This document shows, piece by piece, positions 33,209 through 40,998 of a stretch of DNA of 64,000 bases. Source of the DNA: an uncultured Spirochaetaceae bacterium. Lineage in GTDB: Bacteria > Spirochaetota > Spirochaetia > Sphaerochaetales > Sphaerochaetaceae. A program made the translations under genes and the position numbers. Position 1 is the first letter of the stretch; every line of letters begins with the position of its first letter. The notes beneath the pieces are model-generated. The model was not told the DNA's origin and searched no databases. It saw nothing but the letters and a program-made list of their open reading frames with translations. Location: NCBI GenBank assembly GCA_944389275.1, contig CALXLT010000033.1:1-64000 (forward strand), read 5' to 3'.

Positions 33209-33286
33209 ATTCCTAAACAGGAATATATATTATATTTTAATATTCGAAAATATTGTGAGGCGCCATCACGGAGAACAATGTATAAT
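33209..33286 (+). promoter_or_regulatory. AT-rich operator-like repeats and promoter of the CoA-disulfide reductase gene
   Basis: ATTCCT-AAAC-AGGAAT (33209-33224) and AATATT-CGAA-AATATT (33239-33254) are perfect inverted repeats in an AT-rich stretch. TATAAT at 33281-33286, preceded by TG, is the likely -10. TAGGAG precedes the ATG at 33305. Redox control is plausible for this gene but the regulator is unknown. Confidence 0.45.
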
Positions 33287-33304
33287 CCCGTATAGGAGAA
33301 AGAG

Positions 33305-34960
33305 ATGAAGGTTGTAATAATCGGAGGGGTTGCCGCTGGGGCCACGGCGGCGGCGCGTCTTAGGAGATTATCAGAGGAAGCCGAGATAATCATCATTGAA
33401 CGAAGCGGCTTCATATCATACGCGAACTGCGGACTGCCTTATTACATAGGCGGCGTCATAACCGACAAGAAGGATCTTACGCTGCAGACGCCCCAGAGCT
33501 TCTGGCAGCGCTTTCGCATCGAGGCACGCGTCAGAAGCGAGGCGCTCTCCATAGACAGGGCTGGGAAGAGCGTGAGGATAAAGGATCTTGAAAGCGGGAG
33601 GATATACGGCGAGAGCTATGACTACCTGCTTCTTTCCCCTGGCGCGGAAGCCGTCATCCCGGATCTTCCGGGGATAAGAAGCGGCAGGATACTCACGCTC
33701 CGCCATACGGAGGACTCGTTCGCCATCAAGGATATGGCTGATAAGCACCAAGGCGGAAAGGCCATCGTGATCGGCGGAGGCTTCATAGGGCTGGAGACAG
33801 CGGAGAACCTCGTGCATAGCGGCCTTTCGGTGACGCTTATCCAGCGCTCTGATCATGTGATGAAGCCTTTCGATAGCGATATGGCGGCATTCCTTCATAA
33901 GGAGCTCAGGAGGAACGGGGTCTCCCTCCACCTCAATACATCGCTCACAGGATTCCAGGAAGATGATGACGGCATAACAGCCATCACGGACAAGGGAAGA
34001 TTCAAGGCTGATTTCGCCGTCCTCGCAATCGGCGTCCGCCCTGATTCCAGGCTTGCGAAGGAGGCGGGGCTTGAGACAGACAGCAGAGGCTCCATAATCG
34101 TCGATGATTCGATGCGCACTTCCGATCCTTCTATCTATGCGGCAGGGGACGCCGTGGCGATCATGAGCAAGGCAACTGGCGAAAGGGGCATGATAGCCCT
34201 CGCGGGTCCCGCCAATAAGGAAGGGAGGATCGTCGCTGACAATATCGCAGGCATCCGGAGCAGATACAGAGGAGGGACAGGAGTCTCTGTCCTGAAGCTC
34301 TTCTCCATCACGGCCGCCACGGCGGGAATGAACGAGGAGACGGCCATGGCCAGAGGGCTGGACTATGACACCGTGTTCACGTATCAGGGAAGCCACGCCA
34401 GCTACTATCCCGGCGCCCAGTCCATGATGATCAAGCTGATCTACGAGAAGCCTTCGGGAAGGATACTCGGCGCAGAGGCTGTCGGAAAGGATGGGGTCGA
34501 CAAGCGCATAGACACGATTTCGATGGCGGTAGCGCTTGGCCTCACCGCAGATGACCTAGTGTCACTCGATATGGCATACGCCCCGCCTTATTCATCCGCG
34601 AAGGATCCGATGAACATAGCCGGATACATAGCCTCGAACAAGCTCAGCGGCATCCTGGACGAGTTCAGCTATCGGGATATCCCAGCACTCGATAAGGACA
34701 GGGACATGCTCGTTGATCTCAGGACAAGGGAGGAGACGAAGCAAGGAATGATCGACGGGGCCGTGAACATCCCTTTGGACGAGCTCAGGGAAAGGCTTGG
34801 CGAGATAGACAAGGAGAAGACCATCTATGTCTATTGCAGAAGCGGCCAGCGAAGCTATATCGGAGCAAGGATACTCACCGGCCATGGCTTCAGGGCAAGA
34901 AGCCTCTCCGGCGGCTACCTGCTTTATTCAGAAGTGATGAGCGACCGGGCAGAGGCTTAA
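33305..34960 (+). CDS. cdr: CoA-disulfide reductase with C-terminal rhodanese domain
   Basis: The 551-residue protein has the FAD site VVIIGGVAAGATAAARLRRL, the single redox Cys in SYANCGLPYYIGG (C42), an NAD site IVIGGGFIGLETAENLVHSG, and a C-terminal rhodanese domain with active loop CRSGQRS near residue 515. This is the CoADR-RHD layout. It reduces CoA disulfide or persulfides with NAD(P)H and may detoxify oxygen or polysulfide in the cytoplasm. It is a single gene with a good SD; a long hairpin follows its stop. Confidence 0.88.
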   Translation: MKVVIIGGVAAGATAAARLRRLSEEAEIIIIERSGFISYANCGLPYYIGGVITDKKDLTLQTPQSFWQRFRIEARVRSEALSIDRAGKSVRIKDLESGRIYGESYDYLLLSPGAEAVIPDLPGIRSGRILTLRHTEDSFAIKDMADKHQGGKAIVIGGGFIGLETAENLVHSGLSVTLIQRSDHVMKPFDSDMAAFLHKELRRNGVSLHLNTSLTGFQEDDDGITAITDKGRFKADFAVLAIGVRPDSRLAKEAGLETDSRGSIIVDDSMRTSDPSIYAAGDAVAIMSKATGERGMIALAGPANKEGRIVADNIAGIRSRYRGGTGVSVLKLFSITAATAGMNEETAMARGLDYDTVFTYQGSHASYYPGAQSMMIKLIYEKPSGRILGAEAVGKDGVDKRIDTISMAVALGLTADDLVSLDMAYAPPYSSAKDPMNIAGYIASNKLSGILDEFSYRDIPALDKDRDMLVDLRTREETKQGMIDGAVNIPLDELRERLGEIDKEKTIYVYCRSGQRSYIGARILTGHGFRARSLSGGYLLYSEVMSDRAEA

Positions 34961-34975
34961 GCCCGCTGCCCATTC

Positions 34976-35021
34976 ATAAGCACCGCGCACAAATGCCACA
35001 GACTTTGTAAGTGGTGCTTAT
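34976..35021. terminator. Long hairpin between convergent genes
   Basis: ATAAGCACC (34976-34984) and GGTGCTTAT (35013-35021) form a 9-base perfect outer stem; ACAAA/TTTGT pair inside. It has no U-tract and overlaps the last codon of the MBL gene, but its place between facing stops suggests a bidirectional terminator. Confidence 0.5.
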
Positions 35022-35638
35022 CTCATTGCATTGCGAGGATTAAGCACAACAATCCCTTTCAGATTATCAGAAGTGTCAATCGAGGAGCCATCGAGCTTGT
35101 TCACTTCATCAAAGAATGAAAGGAAGCCATCAGATGTGCTGAGGACATCGAATCCAAAGCCCTTCTCAACGCTTCTGTAATGCATGGGGATGGCAATCCT
35201 AGGCCGCAGGTCCTTGACTATGGCGGCGGCTGTGGCGCCATCGATCGTGAAGAAGCCTCCGACAGGGATCAGCAGAACGTCGAGATTCCTGAGCTTATCG
35301 CAATCGGGAGGATAGCATCCAAGGTCACCCAGATGCGCGACCTTTGTGCTTCCATCGCTTACTATGTATATCTCATTGCGCCCGCGAAGGCTTCCCTCCT
35401 TGTCATCATGGAAGGAATGGATAGTCTCGACAGAGAATGGCGCTTCTGATGTCCTGACGATCTTCACGCCATCACAGAAGCTATGATCCCCATGGCCATG
35501 GGTGCAGAGAACCGCGGAAGCCTCCTCCCTGACGTTCCCAAGCCCATCCACGGATCCATCCTCATATGGGTCGATCACAAGAGAATAGCCCCCGCTCTCA
35601 AGACGGAAGCATGAGTGTCCTATCCAGGTTATCCTCAT
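35018..35638 (-). CDS. MBL-fold metal-dependent hydrolase
   Basis: The 206-residue protein has the metallo-beta-lactamase HxHxDH motif (THGHGDHS, H47/H49/D51/H52), the opening MRITWIGHSCFRLE, the LGDLG turn and IPMHY near residue 160, as in UlaG/YtkL-like hydrolases. It probably hydrolyses a small ester or lactone with two metal ions in the cytoplasm. It is the last gene of the four-gene operon starting at 37140, 11 bases after the flavodoxin gene. Confidence 0.85.
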   Translation of the reverse strand: MRITWIGHSCFRLESGGYSLVIDPYEDGSVDGLGNVREEASAVLCTHGHGDHSFCDGVKIVRTSEAPFSVETIHSFHDDKEGSLRGRNEIYIVSDGSTKVAHLGDLGCYPPDCDKLRNLDVLLIPVGGFFTIDGATAAAIVKDLRPRIAIPMHYRSVEKGFGFDVLSTSDGFLSFFDEVNKLDGSSIDTSDNLKGIVVLNPRNAMR

Positions 35639-35649
35639 AACGCTCCTCC

Positions 35650-36153
35650 TTATTTCCCGAAAAGCTCCAAGGCCTTGGCCGCAAAGCGCCTGCCATAGAC
35701 ACGGAACATCTCCCTCGACTCATCATAGTGATCGCCTTCCTTATCGAGGGCGACCGGGCCATGATGGATTATCGGGAGGCCGAAGCTGCCGCCGCCCGAA
35801 TATACAAGCATGCCTTTCACGAGAAGCTGGCCGAGGATATCCATGATCGCCGTGTCCTGGCCGCCCTGCGCGTAATGCGCTGTCGCGAAGGCGCCCCCAA
35901 GCTTCCCGGAAAGAGAGAGGGGCCGGGAATCCTCCTCTATCCACTTCTTCACCTGCCACACGCTGGAAGCCATATATGTAGGGGTTCCGATAATTAGGCC
36001 CGATGCGCTCCTGATATACTCCGCGTCCACCTCATCCGTCCTGATATTGAATATCCTGGCCTCAGCTCCTTCCTCCTCGATTCCCCTGGCAATCTCCCCC
36101 GCCATCTCAAAAGTATGGCCCGTGAGGCTGTAGCAGACTATGGCGATCCTCAT
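35650..36153 (-). CDS. Flavodoxin-like protein
   Basis: The 167-residue protein has a flavodoxin FMN phosphate loop (CYSLTGHTFEMA, 8-19), the 50s-loop-type segment GLIIGTPTYMASSVWQVKKWIE and the 90s-type ATAHYAQGGQD, close to the WrbA/NAD(P)H:quinone-reductase-like group. It likely carries or transfers electrons through FMN. Its ATG overlaps the upstream gene by 4 bases. Confidence 0.82.
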   Translation of the reverse strand: MRIAIVCYSLTGHTFEMAGEIARGIEEEGAEARIFNIRTDEVDAEYIRSASGLIIGTPTYMASSVWQVKKWIEEDSRPLSLSGKLGGAFATAHYAQGGQDTAIMDILGQLLVKGMLVYSGGGSFGLPIIHHGPVALDKEGDHYDESREMFRVYGRRFAAKALELFGK

Positions 36154-36644
36154 TTCCCCTCCTCGGTGATAGACGGGGCATCAACGTCCAGAAAGGTAGA
36201 GAGCACGGAGCATATCGTCTGATGATCCTCCTCGCTAGGCATCCCGGAAACAGCGATGGAGCCGATCCCGAGGCCTGAGGAGAGGAGTATCGGGAAAGCC
36301 CCTCCCTCCAGGGCATAATCAGTGAAAGGAAGCCCTATCTCCGCCAGTCCCCTGTTCTTCTTCCTGTTCTCTATGGCCACGCGCATCGAGCTCTTCTGGT
36401 TAAGCTCCGCCGTGTTGGCCTTGCGCTCTGCCCATTTCCGGTTATTGCCTGAGGCTCCGGCGATAGCCTGGGAAAAGACCTCAAGGCCATTCACGCGGAT
36501 CATGACATACGCAAAGGCTCCCTTGGCCTTTATCGCGGAGACGATCGCCTCACCTATCGCGGAAAGCTTCTCCACAGATACGCTTCCGAACCTGAGAACT
36601 CTCTCCTGCTCCTCTATTATCTCAAGCATCCTGTCATCACACAT
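36150..36644 (-). CDS. UPF0303 / HbpS-GlcG-like protein
   Basis: The 164-residue protein matches the UPF0303 (heme-degrading-domain) pattern: FAYVMIRVNGLEVFSQAIAGASGNNRKWAERKANTAEL, SSMRV, and the C-terminal YALEGGAFPILL...GSIAVSGMPSEEDH. Related proteins bind haem or small organic ligands; the function in bacteria is not settled. It overlaps the asparaginase-like gene by 8 bases and the flavodoxin gene by 4, so all are one transcript. Confidence 0.75.
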   Translation of the reverse strand: MCDDRMLEIIEEQERVLRFGSVSVEKLSAIGEAIVSAIKAKGAFAYVMIRVNGLEVFSQAIAGASGNNRKWAERKANTAELNQKSSMRVAIENRKKNRGLAEIGLPFTDYALEGGAFPILLSSGLGIGSIAVSGMPSEEDHQTICSVLSTFLDVDAPSITEEGK

Positions 36645-37140
36645 CCTCGAATATCCCCTTCTCCCTGTTCTTCCTTACGCGCCCCGCATCATATATGCGG
36701 CCGCCCATCGTTATGTACACCCCGCTTCCAAGCATCTGAACCGCACTCATCGCGCAGCCCAGGTTGAAGACCGCGTCGCTGTTCTCGAGGGCATATGGGA
36801 TCATCGCCCCCGTGAAGACAAAGACATGGCCATCATCCGGAGGAAGGCTTTCCTTCAGCAGATCTGCTGTCTTAACCATGGTGTCCGTGCCATGGATTAT
36901 GATCACCATCTTCTCATGGGAGAGCATGGCGTTGCTTACTATGTTGCGCCTCTCCTCCTCGGTCATGACAAGGCTGTCAACGGCCAGGAGGTTATCCAGA
37001 TGTATGGGAAGCGTCACGCGGGACTGCGCGAGGATGCGCGGAAGCTGGCTCTCGGAGAACACGAGCTCCCCCTTCACCGCATCATAGAGCTTATCGAACG
37101 TGCCGCCTGTGGTTATGATCCTTACAGTCTTCTCATCCAT
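36637..37140 (-). CDS. Short asparaginase-fold protein (N-terminal domain only)
   Basis: The 167-residue protein keeps the first asparaginase domain: VRIITTGGTFDK (first nucleophile Thr region) and VIIHGTDTMVKTADLL (second Thr-Asp-Lys set), then FTGAMIPY. The C-terminal half of normal L-asparaginases (about 330 residues) is missing and the ORF ends cleanly. Short versions of this kind exist, so it is probably a real family rather than a break. I start at 37138-37140, where a -10 box lies 6 bases upstream. It heads the four-gene operon. Confidence 0.8.
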   Translation of the reverse strand: MDEKTVRIITTGGTFDKLYDAVKGELVFSESQLPRILAQSRVTLPIHLDNLLAVDSLVMTEEERRNIVSNAMLSHEKMVIIIHGTDTMVKTADLLKESLPPDDGHVFVFTGAMIPYALENSDAVFNLGCAMSAVQMLGSGVYITMGGRIYDAGRVRKNREKGIFEDV

Positions 37141-37146
37141 GGCATT

Positions 37147-37155
37147 ACTATACCA
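37147..37155 (-). promoter_or_regulatory. Extended -10 of the asparaginase-like operon, leaderless
   Basis: TGG-TATAGT ends 6 bases before the ATG. No SD is present upstream. Confidence 0.6.
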
Positions 37156-37181
37156 CCTATAGCGAGCGCCGATGAACAATA

Positions 37182-37211
37182 TTGCCCACAGGAAGGCAAA
37201 ATCCATATAAT
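37182..37211 (+). promoter_or_regulatory. Promoter of the LUD-domain gene
   Basis: TTGCCC (37182-37187), 18 bases, perfect TATAAT (37206-37211); a GGGAGG SD follows before the ATG at 37233. It is back-to-back with the asparaginase-like promoter. Confidence 0.7.
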
Positions 37212-37232
37212 CATGAGCGTAGGGAGGACAGC

Positions 37233-37838
37233 ATGGATTTCAGCAAGGTCATCGGCAATCTCAAGGCTCTTGGATACGGCGTGCACGAGTTTGGAACGGC
37301 AAAGGAGGCCGCCCTGTGGCTAGATGGGGAGATAGACGGCCGCACCGTTGGCTTCGGAGGCTCGGAAACGCTCAGCGAGATGGGGCTGTATGATATCCTC
37401 TCATCGCATAACACCGTATACTCGCACCATGTCCCGAAGGACGGGATGACATCGGAGGAGCTGAGGAAGGCCGCCTGCAGCGCCGAGATCTACCTCTCAT
37501 CCGTCAACGGGCTATCCGAGGATGGGGAGATCATAAACATAGACGGCAAGGGGAACAGGGTCGCCTCGATCTTCTATGGCCACAGCAAGGTCTACCTCGT
37601 CATCGGAGAGAACAAGCTAGCTCCCGATTACGGCAAGGCGCTCTGGAGGGCGAGGAACATCGCGGGGCCGCTCAACGCGAAGAGGCTTGGCATGAAGACG
37701 CCGTGCACGGTGAAGGCGGACAGGTGCTATAACTGCAAGAGCCCGGACAGGATCTGCAGGGAGCTTGCGGTGCTCTGGCAGTGCCCGATGGGCGCGGATA
37801 TAGAGATCGTGCTCATCCACGAAAGCCTCGGATACTGA
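37233..37838 (+). CDS. LUD-domain protein (LutC/DUF162-like)
   Basis: The 201-residue protein matches the LUD fold: MDFSKVIGNLKALGYGVHEF, TVGFGGSETLSEMGLYDIL, and NRVASIFYGHSKVYLVIGENKLAPDYGKALWRARNIAGP. Four Cys (CYNCKSPDRIC...CPMG) lie near the C-terminus. Free-standing members of this kind occur in anaerobes without lactate-utilisation partners; none is seen here. The start at 37233 has the SD. It is followed by tRNA-Gly. Confidence 0.82.
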   Translation: MDFSKVIGNLKALGYGVHEFGTAKEAALWLDGEIDGRTVGFGGSETLSEMGLYDILSSHNTVYSHHVPKDGMTSEELRKAACSAEIYLSSVNGLSEDGEIINIDGKGNRVASIFYGHSKVYLVIGENKLAPDYGKALWRARNIAGPLNAKRLGMKTPCTVKADRCYNCKSPDRICRELAVLWQCPMGADIEIVLIHESLGY

Positions 37839-37856
37839 GAAATACGGACATATCTA

Positions 37857-37885
37857 TTGCCTTACCCGCAGGATTATTGTAAATT
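37857..37885 (+). promoter_or_regulatory. Promoter of tRNA-Gly
   Basis: TTGCCT (37857-37862), 17 bases, TAAATT (37880-37885), 9 bases before the mature tRNA 5' end. Confidence 0.55.
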
Positions 37886-37894
37886 AGCATCAAC

Positions 37895-37966
37895 GCGACT
37901 GTCATATAATGGTTATTATCCGAGCTTCCCAAGCTCGAGACGCGGGTTCGATTCCCGTCGGTCGCT
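37895..37966 (+). tRNA. tRNA-Gly (anticodon CCC)
   Basis: A 72-base tRNA: acceptor GCGACTG/CGGTCGC, discriminator T, anticodon stem CGAGC/GCTCG with loop TTCCCAA (CCC, reads GGG), T-loop TTCGATT. CCA is not encoded. A terminator follows 4 bases later, so it is a single-gene unit. Confidence 0.96.
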
Positions 37967-37970
37967 GATG

Positions 37971-37992
37971 GCCCTGGATTCCCAGGGCTTTT
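37971..37992 (+). terminator. tRNA-Gly terminator
   Basis: GCCCTGG-ATTC-CCAGGGC followed by TTTTCTGTTT: perfect 7-base stem with a T-run. Confidence 0.9.
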
Positions 37993-38051
37993 CTGTTTAT
38001 CAGGCCTCGCGCACATTGACAATCGCATGATAATTCCCACGATTCTAACCT

Positions 38052-39398
38052 ATGGCCGGGAATCTGAAGGGGCTTGATCTGACGGAGGGACCGATAGCAA
38101 GGACGCTTATCGTATTCGCCCTTCCTTATCTTGCTGCGAACATACTCCAATCGCTATATGGAGCCGTTGACCTCTTTGTGGTAGGTCTATACTGCAGCGC
38201 GGAGAGCGTCGCCGCGGTCTCCACGGGAACGCAGGTCACGCAGATAGTCACCAGCCTCATCACAGGCCTCACGCTCGGAAGCACCATACTCATAGGTTCC
38301 TATATGGGAGAGAGGGATGAGGAGCGGGTGAAGAGGACAATAGGCACCACGCTCACCATATTCTTCTTCGTTTCCTTGATCATTACTTTCCTGCTGCTGT
38401 TCTTCCTCAGCGATATCCTCACGCTCCTGAGGACCCCTTCCGAGTCCTTTGCCCTTACAGCTCAATATGTCTCGATCTGCGCGTATGGATGCCTCTTCAT
38501 CTGCGGCTACAATGCGATAGCGGCGATCCTCAGAGGCTATGGGGACTCGAAGCGTCCGATGCTATTCATACTCATAGCCTGCGCGCTCAATATCGTGCTG
38601 GACTTCCTCTTCGTGGCGGCATTCGGCATGGGAGTCGCCGGCACGGCGCTGGCAACAGTGATATCCCAGGCAGCGAGCATGGCCATTGCCGTGATATACC
38701 TCAAGCGGAAGCACTTCGTGTTCGATTTCCGCCCAGGCTCATTCAAACCTGACAGGGAGATCGCCATCCGCCTAGCGAAGATAGGAGTGCCGATCTCCTT
38801 CCAGGAGATGGCCGTAAGGATATCATTCCTGTATCTGACGGCCGTCATGAACGGGATAAGCGTGTACAGCGCAGCGGTGGTAGGCATAAGCGCCAAGTAC
38901 GACGTGTTCGCGATGCTATCCGCCACATCACTTGCCAACGCGCTGGCGGCGATCACGGCGCAGAACTACGGAAGGGGCAGCATGGCGAGAGCGCGCCGCT
39001 CTCTCTGGCTTTCGCTTCTGTTCGCGCTATGCGTCGCGTCCCTCTTCTGGATATGGGCACAGGCAGCGCCGTCGACGATGATAAGCGTGTTCACCTCCGA
39101 TCCTGCCGTCATAGAGGCCGGGATACCGTTCTTCCGCTCATGCAGCTATGACTACATAGCCGTGACGCTCGTGTTCATACTCAATGGCTACATAAACGGC
39201 ATGCAGAAGACCGTATGGACCATGATAAGCTGCACGTTCGGCGCCATCGCGCTCCGTATCCCCCTTGTCTACATCTTCAGCCAGCACTTCCCGGATGATC
39301 TGGGAAGGCTTGGCATGATAGCGCCTACCGTGTCATTCATAATGGCGTTCTACACGCTCATATACGTGCTGAAGGGCAAAAGGCGCGAAAGAGGGTGA
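38052..39398 (+). CDS. MATE-family efflux transporter (2 of 5)
   Basis: The 448-residue protein has about twelve membrane segments and the MATE opening LTEGPIARTLIVFALPYLAANILQSLYGAVDLFVVGLY, of the DinF/NorM-like type common in Firmicutes and spirochaetes. It probably exports cationic or other small compounds. A TTGACA (38017-38022) lies upstream but the -10 (near ACGATT, 7 bases before ATG) is poor; no SD is seen, so it may also be leaderless. Confidence 0.9.
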   Translation: MAGNLKGLDLTEGPIARTLIVFALPYLAANILQSLYGAVDLFVVGLYCSAESVAAVSTGTQVTQIVTSLITGLTLGSTILIGSYMGERDEERVKRTIGTTLTIFFFVSLIITFLLLFFLSDILTLLRTPSESFALTAQYVSICAYGCLFICGYNAIAAILRGYGDSKRPMLFILIACALNIVLDFLFVAAFGMGVAGTALATVISQAASMAIAVIYLKRKHFVFDFRPGSFKPDREIAIRLAKIGVPISFQEMAVRISFLYLTAVMNGISVYSAAVVGISAKYDVFAMLSATSLANALAAITAQNYGRGSMARARRSLWLSLLFALCVASLFWIWAQAAPSTMISVFTSDPAVIEAGIPFFRSCSYDYIAVTLVFILNGYINGMQKTVWTMISCTFGAIALRIPLVYIFSQHFPDDLGRLGMIAPTVSFIMAFYTLIYVLKGKRRERG

Positions 39399-39405
39399 AG
39401 CGTCA

Positions 39406-39435
39406 TTGACGACAGCGATGGTGATTGATTATCAT
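39406..39435 (+). promoter_or_regulatory. Promoter of the HlyC/CorC-family gene leader
   Basis: TTGACG (39406-39411), 18 bases, TATCAT (39430-39435). An extended -10 (TGC-TATATA) 3 bases downstream is an alternative. Either starts an RNA near 39445, about 165 bases before the ATG. Confidence 0.6.
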
Positions 39436-39445
39436 CTTGCTATAT

Positions 39446-39608
39446 ATCGCACCTAAGGGTGCAAAGGAAGGAGAAGTGGACGAAGGGCCTGGCAGTATAC
39501 GCCATAACGGGACAGAACCTGATCCTCATTTATGCTTGATTGAGAATCTTTTTCTCCGCCTCTGACTGGAGTCAGGCGGCATGATGGCAAGACTATAAGG
39601 AGAAAAGG
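39446..39608 (+). ncRNA. Long, probably structured 5' leader (riboswitch or attenuator candidate)
   Basis: The leader opens with a hairpin GCACC-TAAG-GGTGC (39449-39462), has a purine-rich stretch, a middle region with TGGC/GCCA pairing, and ends with a strong hairpin CTGAC-TGGA-GTCAG extended by CCGC/GCGG (39556-39579), 12 bases before the AAGGAG SD. A GTG-started 29-codon reading frame (39476-39565) with AAGGAG just before it ends inside the second hairpin. I compared it with what I remember of cobalamin, NiCo, manganese, c-di-AMP and guanidine motifs and found no match. The downstream CorC/HlyC-type gene makes metal-ion control a reasonable guess. Confidence 0.45.
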
Positions 39609-40967
39609 ATGACAATAGCACAGCAGATAGCTTTACAGGTAATACTTATACTTATCAACGCGTTTTTCGCAGCTACGGAGATTGCCGTAGTCTCTCTCAA
39701 CAAGACAAAGCTCGAGAAGATGGCTGAGGATGACGAGGACAGGACAGCTATGAAGCTCCTGCGCCTTACGGAGAACCAGTCAGCGTTCCTATCGACAATC
39801 CAGATCGCGATAACCCTCGCGGGATTCCTCGGCTCGGCTTTCGCGGCAGACAACATCGCGGTCTATTTCGTGCCTATATTCAAGAGCTGGGGCCTCCCGC
39901 TCTCGGACGCGACGCTCGGAACGATCGCGGTCGTGATCACGACGATCATCATCTCGTTCTTCACGCTCATATTCGGCGAGCTCGTGCCTAAGAGGATAGC
40001 CCAGCAGAAGTCATATGCCGTGGCTAAGATGGCATGTTCCGTGGTCATATTCCTCTCGAAGGTGATGAAGCCATTCATATGGATCCTCTCAGCTTCCACG
40101 AACATCGTCCTGCGCCTCATCGGCTTGAAGGCTGACAGCAGCGACGAGGACGTGACCGAGGATGACATCCGCCTGATGGTCGATGCCGGAGGCAAGTCCG
40201 GATCGATCGAGGAGGACGAGAAGGAGTGGATCCAGAACGTGTTCGAGTTCAATGACATCTCCGTAAGCGATGTCATGACGCGCGAGCCTGATGTGGTGGC
40301 GTTCCAGATCGATACCCCTGAGTATGAGATCCTCGACACGATCAAGGATACGGGACTCTCGAGATTCCCTGTCTATGGCGAGGATATAAACGACATACTC
40401 GGCATCCTCAACGCCCGTGACTTCCTCATCAACCGCAACGAGAGCGAGAGGAAGAAGATCAAGGACCTTCTGAGGCCTGCATACATGGTACCGGAGTCGA
40501 TCCATGCCGATAAGCTCTTCGCGAACATGCAGGCAAAGAAGACTCATATCGCGATAGTCGTCGACGAGTATGGCCAGACGATCGGAATCATAACGCTAGA
40601 GGATCTTCTGGAGGAGATCGTCGGCAACATCTATGACGAGTTCGACCCGCAGGAAGAGGTAGAGATACAGAAGATCGGCGATGATGAATGGAAGGTCTCC
40701 GGATCGATCAGCCTCTCTGACTTCTCCGACGAGACAGGCATAGAGCTCGAGGAGAACGAGGACTACGACACGATCGGAGGCATGGTGCTCTCCACCCTCT
40801 CGCAGATCCCTGAGGATGGCACGCAGCTTGACTGCAGGATCAATGGCCTCGATATCCACGTGACGAAGATCGAGGACAGGAGGATCGAGGAAGCGATCGT
40901 CAAGAAGCTTCCTCCTGAGGAGGCATCCTCCGAAGAGGAAAAGGAAGAGGAGAACTCCAAGGAGTGA
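39609..40967 (+). CDS. HlyC/CorC-family (CNNM-type) transporter with CBS domains
   Basis: The 452-residue protein has an N-terminal DUF21/CNNM membrane domain with about four helices (1-150; AATEIAVVSLNKTKLEKMAE, FGELVPKRIAQQKS), a CBS pair at about 215-345 (VSDVMTREPDVVAF, IAIVVDEYGQTIGIITLEDLLEEIVGNI) and a CorC_HlyC domain at 350-430. The C-terminus is Glu-rich. Relatives are linked to Mg2+/Co2+ transport and resistance; 'hemolysin' is a historical name. The gene has its own promoter, a long leader and a strong terminator. Confidence 0.9.
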   Translation: MTIAQQIALQVILILINAFFAATEIAVVSLNKTKLEKMAEDDEDRTAMKLLRLTENQSAFLSTIQIAITLAGFLGSAFAADNIAVYFVPIFKSWGLPLSDATLGTIAVVITTIIISFFTLIFGELVPKRIAQQKSYAVAKMACSVVIFLSKVMKPFIWILSASTNIVLRLIGLKADSSDEDVTEDDIRLMVDAGGKSGSIEEDEKEWIQNVFEFNDISVSDVMTREPDVVAFQIDTPEYEILDTIKDTGLSRFPVYGEDINDILGILNARDFLINRNESERKKIKDLLRPAYMVPESIHADKLFANMQAKKTHIAIVVDEYGQTIGIITLEDLLEEIVGNIYDEFDPQEEVEIQKIGDDEWKVSGSISLSDFSDETGIELEENEDYDTIGGMVLSTLSQIPEDGTQLDCRINGLDIHVTKIEDRRIEEAIVKKLPPEEASSEEEKEEENSKE

Positions 40968-40972
40968 TCATG

Positions 40973-40996
40973 AAGGCTGCGCTTCGGTGCAGCCTT
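40973..40996. terminator. Bidirectional terminator
   Basis: AAGGCTGC and GCAGCCTT form a perfect 8-base stem with an 8-base loop between convergent genes; TTTCCT follows on the plus strand. Confidence 0.75.
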
Positions 40997-40998
40997 TC

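Noticed and set aside
33416-34396. 326-residue minus-strand ORF
   Set aside because: Antisense to the CoA-disulfide reductase gene.
36637-37140. Asparaginase gene broken by a frameshift
   Set aside because: The next gene overlaps with a different family and SD-type coupling; no second-half asparaginase motif follows in any frame, so a genuine short version is more likely.
36322-37323. 333-residue plus-strand ORF
   Set aside because: Antisense to the asparaginase-like and UPF0303 genes and overlaps the LUD promoter.
39556-39579. Hairpin before the HlyC/CorC gene as a terminator
   Set aside because: No U-tract follows on either strand; more likely part of the leader fold.
39446-39608. SRP RNA, tmRNA or 6S RNA in the leader
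   Set aside because: The conserved cores (GGAAGGAAGCAGCC of SRP RNA, the tmRNA ends) are not present.
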